A DNA stretch of 64,000 bases from Vibrio ostreae (lineage in GTDB: Bacteria > Pseudomonadota > Gammaproteobacteria > Enterobacterales > Vibrionaceae): contig NZ_CP076643.1 in the NCBI RefSeq assembly GCF_019226825.1, positions 558,001 through 622,000 on the forward strand. The letters are read 5' to 3'. Shown in pieces: positions 61,735-64,000 of the stretch. The notes under the pieces are model-generated. The model was not told the origin of the DNA. It ran no database searches and saw only the letters and a program-made list of their open reading frames with translations. A program made the position numbers and the translations under genes. The first letter of the stretch is position 1, and each line of letters begins with the position of its first letter.

Positions 61735-63882
61735 ATGGCTGTTGTTAAGCATTCTACATTTTCTCCGATCGCTGTTGCGATCATGGCGGCTTTCGCCACT
61801 CCATTTGTCTTGGCAGCGCAAGCAGACAATCCACCAGTCGATACGGTCACTATACTGGGCAAAACCTATCGCAACACCGCAACGAAAACCACGTTAGCAC
61901 CGCAAGAAACGCCTCAGGGCATCAGCGTGATTGAAGGGGAGCAACTGCAGCAGCGTGCTGTCACCTCACTTGGCCAGGCGGTACGTTACGCGCCGGGTGT
62001 GGTGACGGAAACCAAAGGTGGTTCAGTCACCTTACTTGATAATTTCTATATTCGTGGTTTTGAATCTAATCAGAGCTATTACGATGGTATGTTGGTGCAG
62101 TACCTGAAAGGCTGGAACCTGCAGCCGCAGATTGATCCGATTGCGATGCAACAGGTGGAAATTTTTAAAGGGCCGACCTCTGTGCTGTATGGTGCCATGC
62201 CGCCTGGCGGCATGGTGAATGTGATTGCTAAAAAACCGCAGCCCCAGCGACATACTGAGCTGTCGGTTTCCGGCGGTTCGCGTAACCTCAAACAGGTCAC
62301 ACTCGATACCACCGGTCCGCTTGGGGATGGCGACCTGCGCTATCGTTTGCTGGCTAAATCCCGTAAACAGGATGGTCAGGTCGATGGCACTGAAGAAGAA
62401 CGTTACGTGATTGCCCCGTCTCTGGACTGGCAAATTACGGACGATACGTTACTCAACCTGAATCTGTACTATCAAAAAGATCCGGATATGGGAATGAATT
62501 CCGCTTTGCCGGCATCAGGTACCGTAACCGGAAATCCATATGGTTCAACGTCGCCATCGACCTCGGCCGGTGACCGTAACTGGAGCAAGTTTGAGCGGGA
62601 ATTTTGGATGCTAGGCTACAAAATCCAGCATGATTTCAATGCCGAGTGGTCTTTGCTGCAAAGTCTGCGTTATACCGATGCCACGCTTTATCAGGAAAAC
62701 ACCTATCACAGCGCCGGACAATTTGATGCCGTGACGGGCAATCTGCAGCGCAACATCTACAGCACGGATGAAGATTCGCACGGCATTGTGGTCGATAACC
62801 AGTTGTCAGGTCAGGTTAGCTGGGGCAGTGTTGAACACAACCTGTTGTTGGGTATCGATTATCAGCGTCTCAAGGGCAATTCGGACTATCGGACTTATCA
62901 GACTACTGAGAGCGATTTTGGCGCATTCAACCTCTTTGCACCTGACAATAACCTGTTGGATCGCAGTAGCCTCACGCAGACGGATTTGTATGCCTACGAT
63001 ATATCCATCAAACAGTTGGGTTTCTACTTTCAGGATCAGTTACGCTGGAATCGCTGGGTGCTGATTGGCGGCGGCCGCTTTGATCATTATACCAGCAGCA
63101 GTGAGGTGTCCGGTTACAGCACGGATGCGGATGATAATGAGTTTACCTATCGGGTCGGTGCATTATACGAATTTGATTCTGGCCTGGCGCCTTTTGCCAG
63201 CTTCGCGACCAGCTTCTCTCCGGTTGCCGGGGGCGACAGCCAATTCGGCCAGCCGTTTAAGCCTGAAACCGGTAAACAGGTGGAAGTCGGGGTCAAATAT
63301 CAATCGGCGGATATGAGCAAGCAAGGCAGCATCTCTTTGTACCATATCCTCAAAAACGATGTTGTGGTGACCGATCCTTCTTCCGCGGATTATCAGGATG
63401 ATATTCAGGTCGGCGAAGTACGTTCACAGGGGATCGAAGTCGAAGGGCGCTGGTGGGTAACACCTGGCTGGGATATTGCCGCCAGTTACACCTATTCCGA
63501 TGTTGAGGTTACTAAAGACAGCGCCAACGGCCTGCAGGGCACGACACCGATTTACGTCCCTGAGCACAGCGCCACACTGTGGAGCACCTATCAGATTGAT
63601 CAGGGAGTGCTTGATGGCAGCCGGGTCAGCGCAGGCGCACGTTATGTCGGCAGCATGATGATGGATGCGACGAATACCCAGGGCAAAGTACCGGACTACA
63701 CCATGGTTGATTTGTCGCTGGGCTACGACTTGGGCAAAATCAGTGAGCGTCTGCAGGGCGTCAGCGCCGACGTGATTGCCAGCAATCTGTTAGATGAAAA
63801 ATCCTATACCTGTTACGACAATATGAACTGCTGGTACGGAGCGGAGCGTACGATTGAAGTCAAACTGGGTTACCAGTTCTGA
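61735..63882 (+). CDS. TonB-dependent siderophore receptor, FhuA/FoxA family
   Basis: 715 residues: a signal peptide (about 1-28, ending VLA), TonB-box-like DTVTILG (about 36-42), plug (about 55-160, with RGFESNQSYYDGML and VEIFKGPTSVLYGAMPPGGMVNVI) and a 22-strand barrel ending in KLGYQF. The late SYTCYDNMNCWYGAERT segment has the paired cysteines characteristic of ferrichrome/ferrioxamine-type (FhuA/FoxA) receptors. Likely imports a hydroxamate siderophore complex; no fhuCDB genes are in the window. A Fur-type box lies directly upstream and a strong terminator follows. The exact ligand is not deducible. Confidence 0.9.
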   Translation: MAVVKHSTFSPIAVAIMAAFATPFVLAAQADNPPVDTVTILGKTYRNTATKTTLAPQETPQGISVIEGEQLQQRAVTSLGQAVRYAPGVVTETKGGSVTLLDNFYIRGFESNQSYYDGMLVQYLKGWNLQPQIDPIAMQQVEIFKGPTSVLYGAMPPGGMVNVIAKKPQPQRHTELSVSGGSRNLKQVTLDTTGPLGDGDLRYRLLAKSRKQDGQVDGTEEERYVIAPSLDWQITDDTLLNLNLYYQKDPDMGMNSALPASGTVTGNPYGSTSPSTSAGDRNWSKFEREFWMLGYKIQHDFNAEWSLLQSLRYTDATLYQENTYHSAGQFDAVTGNLQRNIYSTDEDSHGIVVDNQLSGQVSWGSVEHNLLLGIDYQRLKGNSDYRTYQTTESDFGAFNLFAPDNNLLDRSSLTQTDLYAYDISIKQLGFYFQDQLRWNRWVLIGGGRFDHYTSSSEVSGYSTDADDNEFTYRVGALYEFDSGLAPFASFATSFSPVAGGDSQFGQPFKPETGKQVEVGVKYQSADMSKQGSISLYHILKNDVVVTDPSSADYQDDIQVGEVRSQGIEVEGRWWVTPGWDIAASYTYSDVEVTKDSANGLQGTTPIYVPEHSATLWSTYQIDQGVLDGSRVSAGARYVGSMMMDATNTQGKVPDYTMVDLSLGYDLGKISERLQGVSADVIASNLLDEKSYTCYDNMNCWYGAERTIEVKLGYQF

Positions 63883-63896
63883 GTTAAGCACAGAGA

Positions 63897-63928
63897 ACAA
63901 AACGCCCGGCGAAAGCCGGGCGTTTTGT
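63897..63928. terminator. Bidirectional terminator after the siderophore receptor
   Basis: AACGCCCGGC (63901-63910), GAAA loop, GCCGGGCGTT (63915-63924), TTTG after and AAAACA before, so it serves both strands. Confidence 0.93.
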
Positions 63929-63958
63929 TCGTCATCAGCCAGTGATTATCTATGTAGA

Positions 63959-64000
63959 TCAGGCTGTAGCACTGACGCCTTGCTTGGCTTTTTGACGCAT
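63959..64000 (-). CDS. Possible C-terminal end of a minus-strand gene (partial)
   Basis: A minus-strand frame runs from the right edge to TGA at 63961-63959 and gives a 13-residue end, MRQKAKQGVSATA. The bidirectional terminator lies about 30 bases beyond this stop, as expected for a converging gene. Too short to identify. Confidence 0.4.
   Translation of the reverse strand: MRQKAKQGVSATA

Overview
The window reads as a stretch of gammaproteobacterial chromosome, most likely Vibrionaceae. The inference rests on gene content and style: a CopI-type cupredoxin with a Cus pump, an EptA/DgkA pair, SotB, a PA3496-type mini-protein, a YncD/PqqU-like receptor and a near-balanced G+C content. No rRNA, tRNA, IS element, phage gene, integron or CRISPR array was seen. 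Genes are intact except at the two window edges, and most operons end in clear hairpin terminators, many of them bidirectional.

Layout: (1) 1-4974, a sugar-acid module: the end of a ManD/RspA dehydratase, an FCD-type GntR regulator, an RspB-like zinc dehydrogenase and a DctP-DctQ-DctM TRAP transporter. (2) 5099-10024, a divergent pair: a PqqU/YncD-like TonB receptor (PQQ uptake) and the PQQ-dependent membrane glucose dehydrogenase Gcd. (3) 10143-12544, arsenic resistance arsH-acr3-arsC behind a palindromic operator, without arsR nearby. (4) 12582-20032, a copper/silver efflux operon on the minus strand: a metal-ligand-rich small protein, CusC, CusB carrying two CusF-like domains, CusA and a CopI-like cupredoxin, all behind a CueR-type promoter. 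(5) 20154-24208, a CysB-like regulator, a PA3496-type mini-gene, a cold-shock protein with a long leader, and RhlE. (6) 24247-28303, an envelope module eptA-dgkA-LtaS-like transferase with PmrA-type boxes. (7) 28608-41006, a mixed region: a 5'-nucleotidase-like lipoprotein, an EamA exporter, two small unknown proteins, DoxX under FNR-type sites, a KefB/C-type antiporter, SotB, and a LacI regulator with a phospho-beta-glucosidase. (8) 41090-57135, the urea island. (9) 57190-60599, a pirin and a TPP-riboswitch-controlled thiD-thiM-thiE salvage operon. (10) 60767-63928, an AraC/GyrI-like regulator and an FhuA-type siderophore receptor with a Fur box. A minus-strand gene may end at the right edge.

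The most interesting system is the urea island. A 1164-residue protein fuses an NCS1 (nucleobase permease-like) membrane domain, an eight-cysteine module, a histidine kinase and a receiver. Its gene overlaps that of a LuxR-type response regulator. The pair is transcribed divergently from a continuous urtABCDE-ureDABCEFG-hupE/ureJ array covering urea import, urease, urease maturation and nickel entry. This looks like a transporter-derived sensor (a transceptor) wired to urea use. The ligand and the target promoters are inferences.

Several modules appear to work in pairs. The PQQ receptor probably supplies the cofactor for the adjacent dehydrogenase. DgkA probably recycles the diacylglycerol released by the two transferases flanking it. 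Both binding-protein genes (dctP, urtA) are followed by strong intercistronic hairpins, consistent with extra binding-protein expression.
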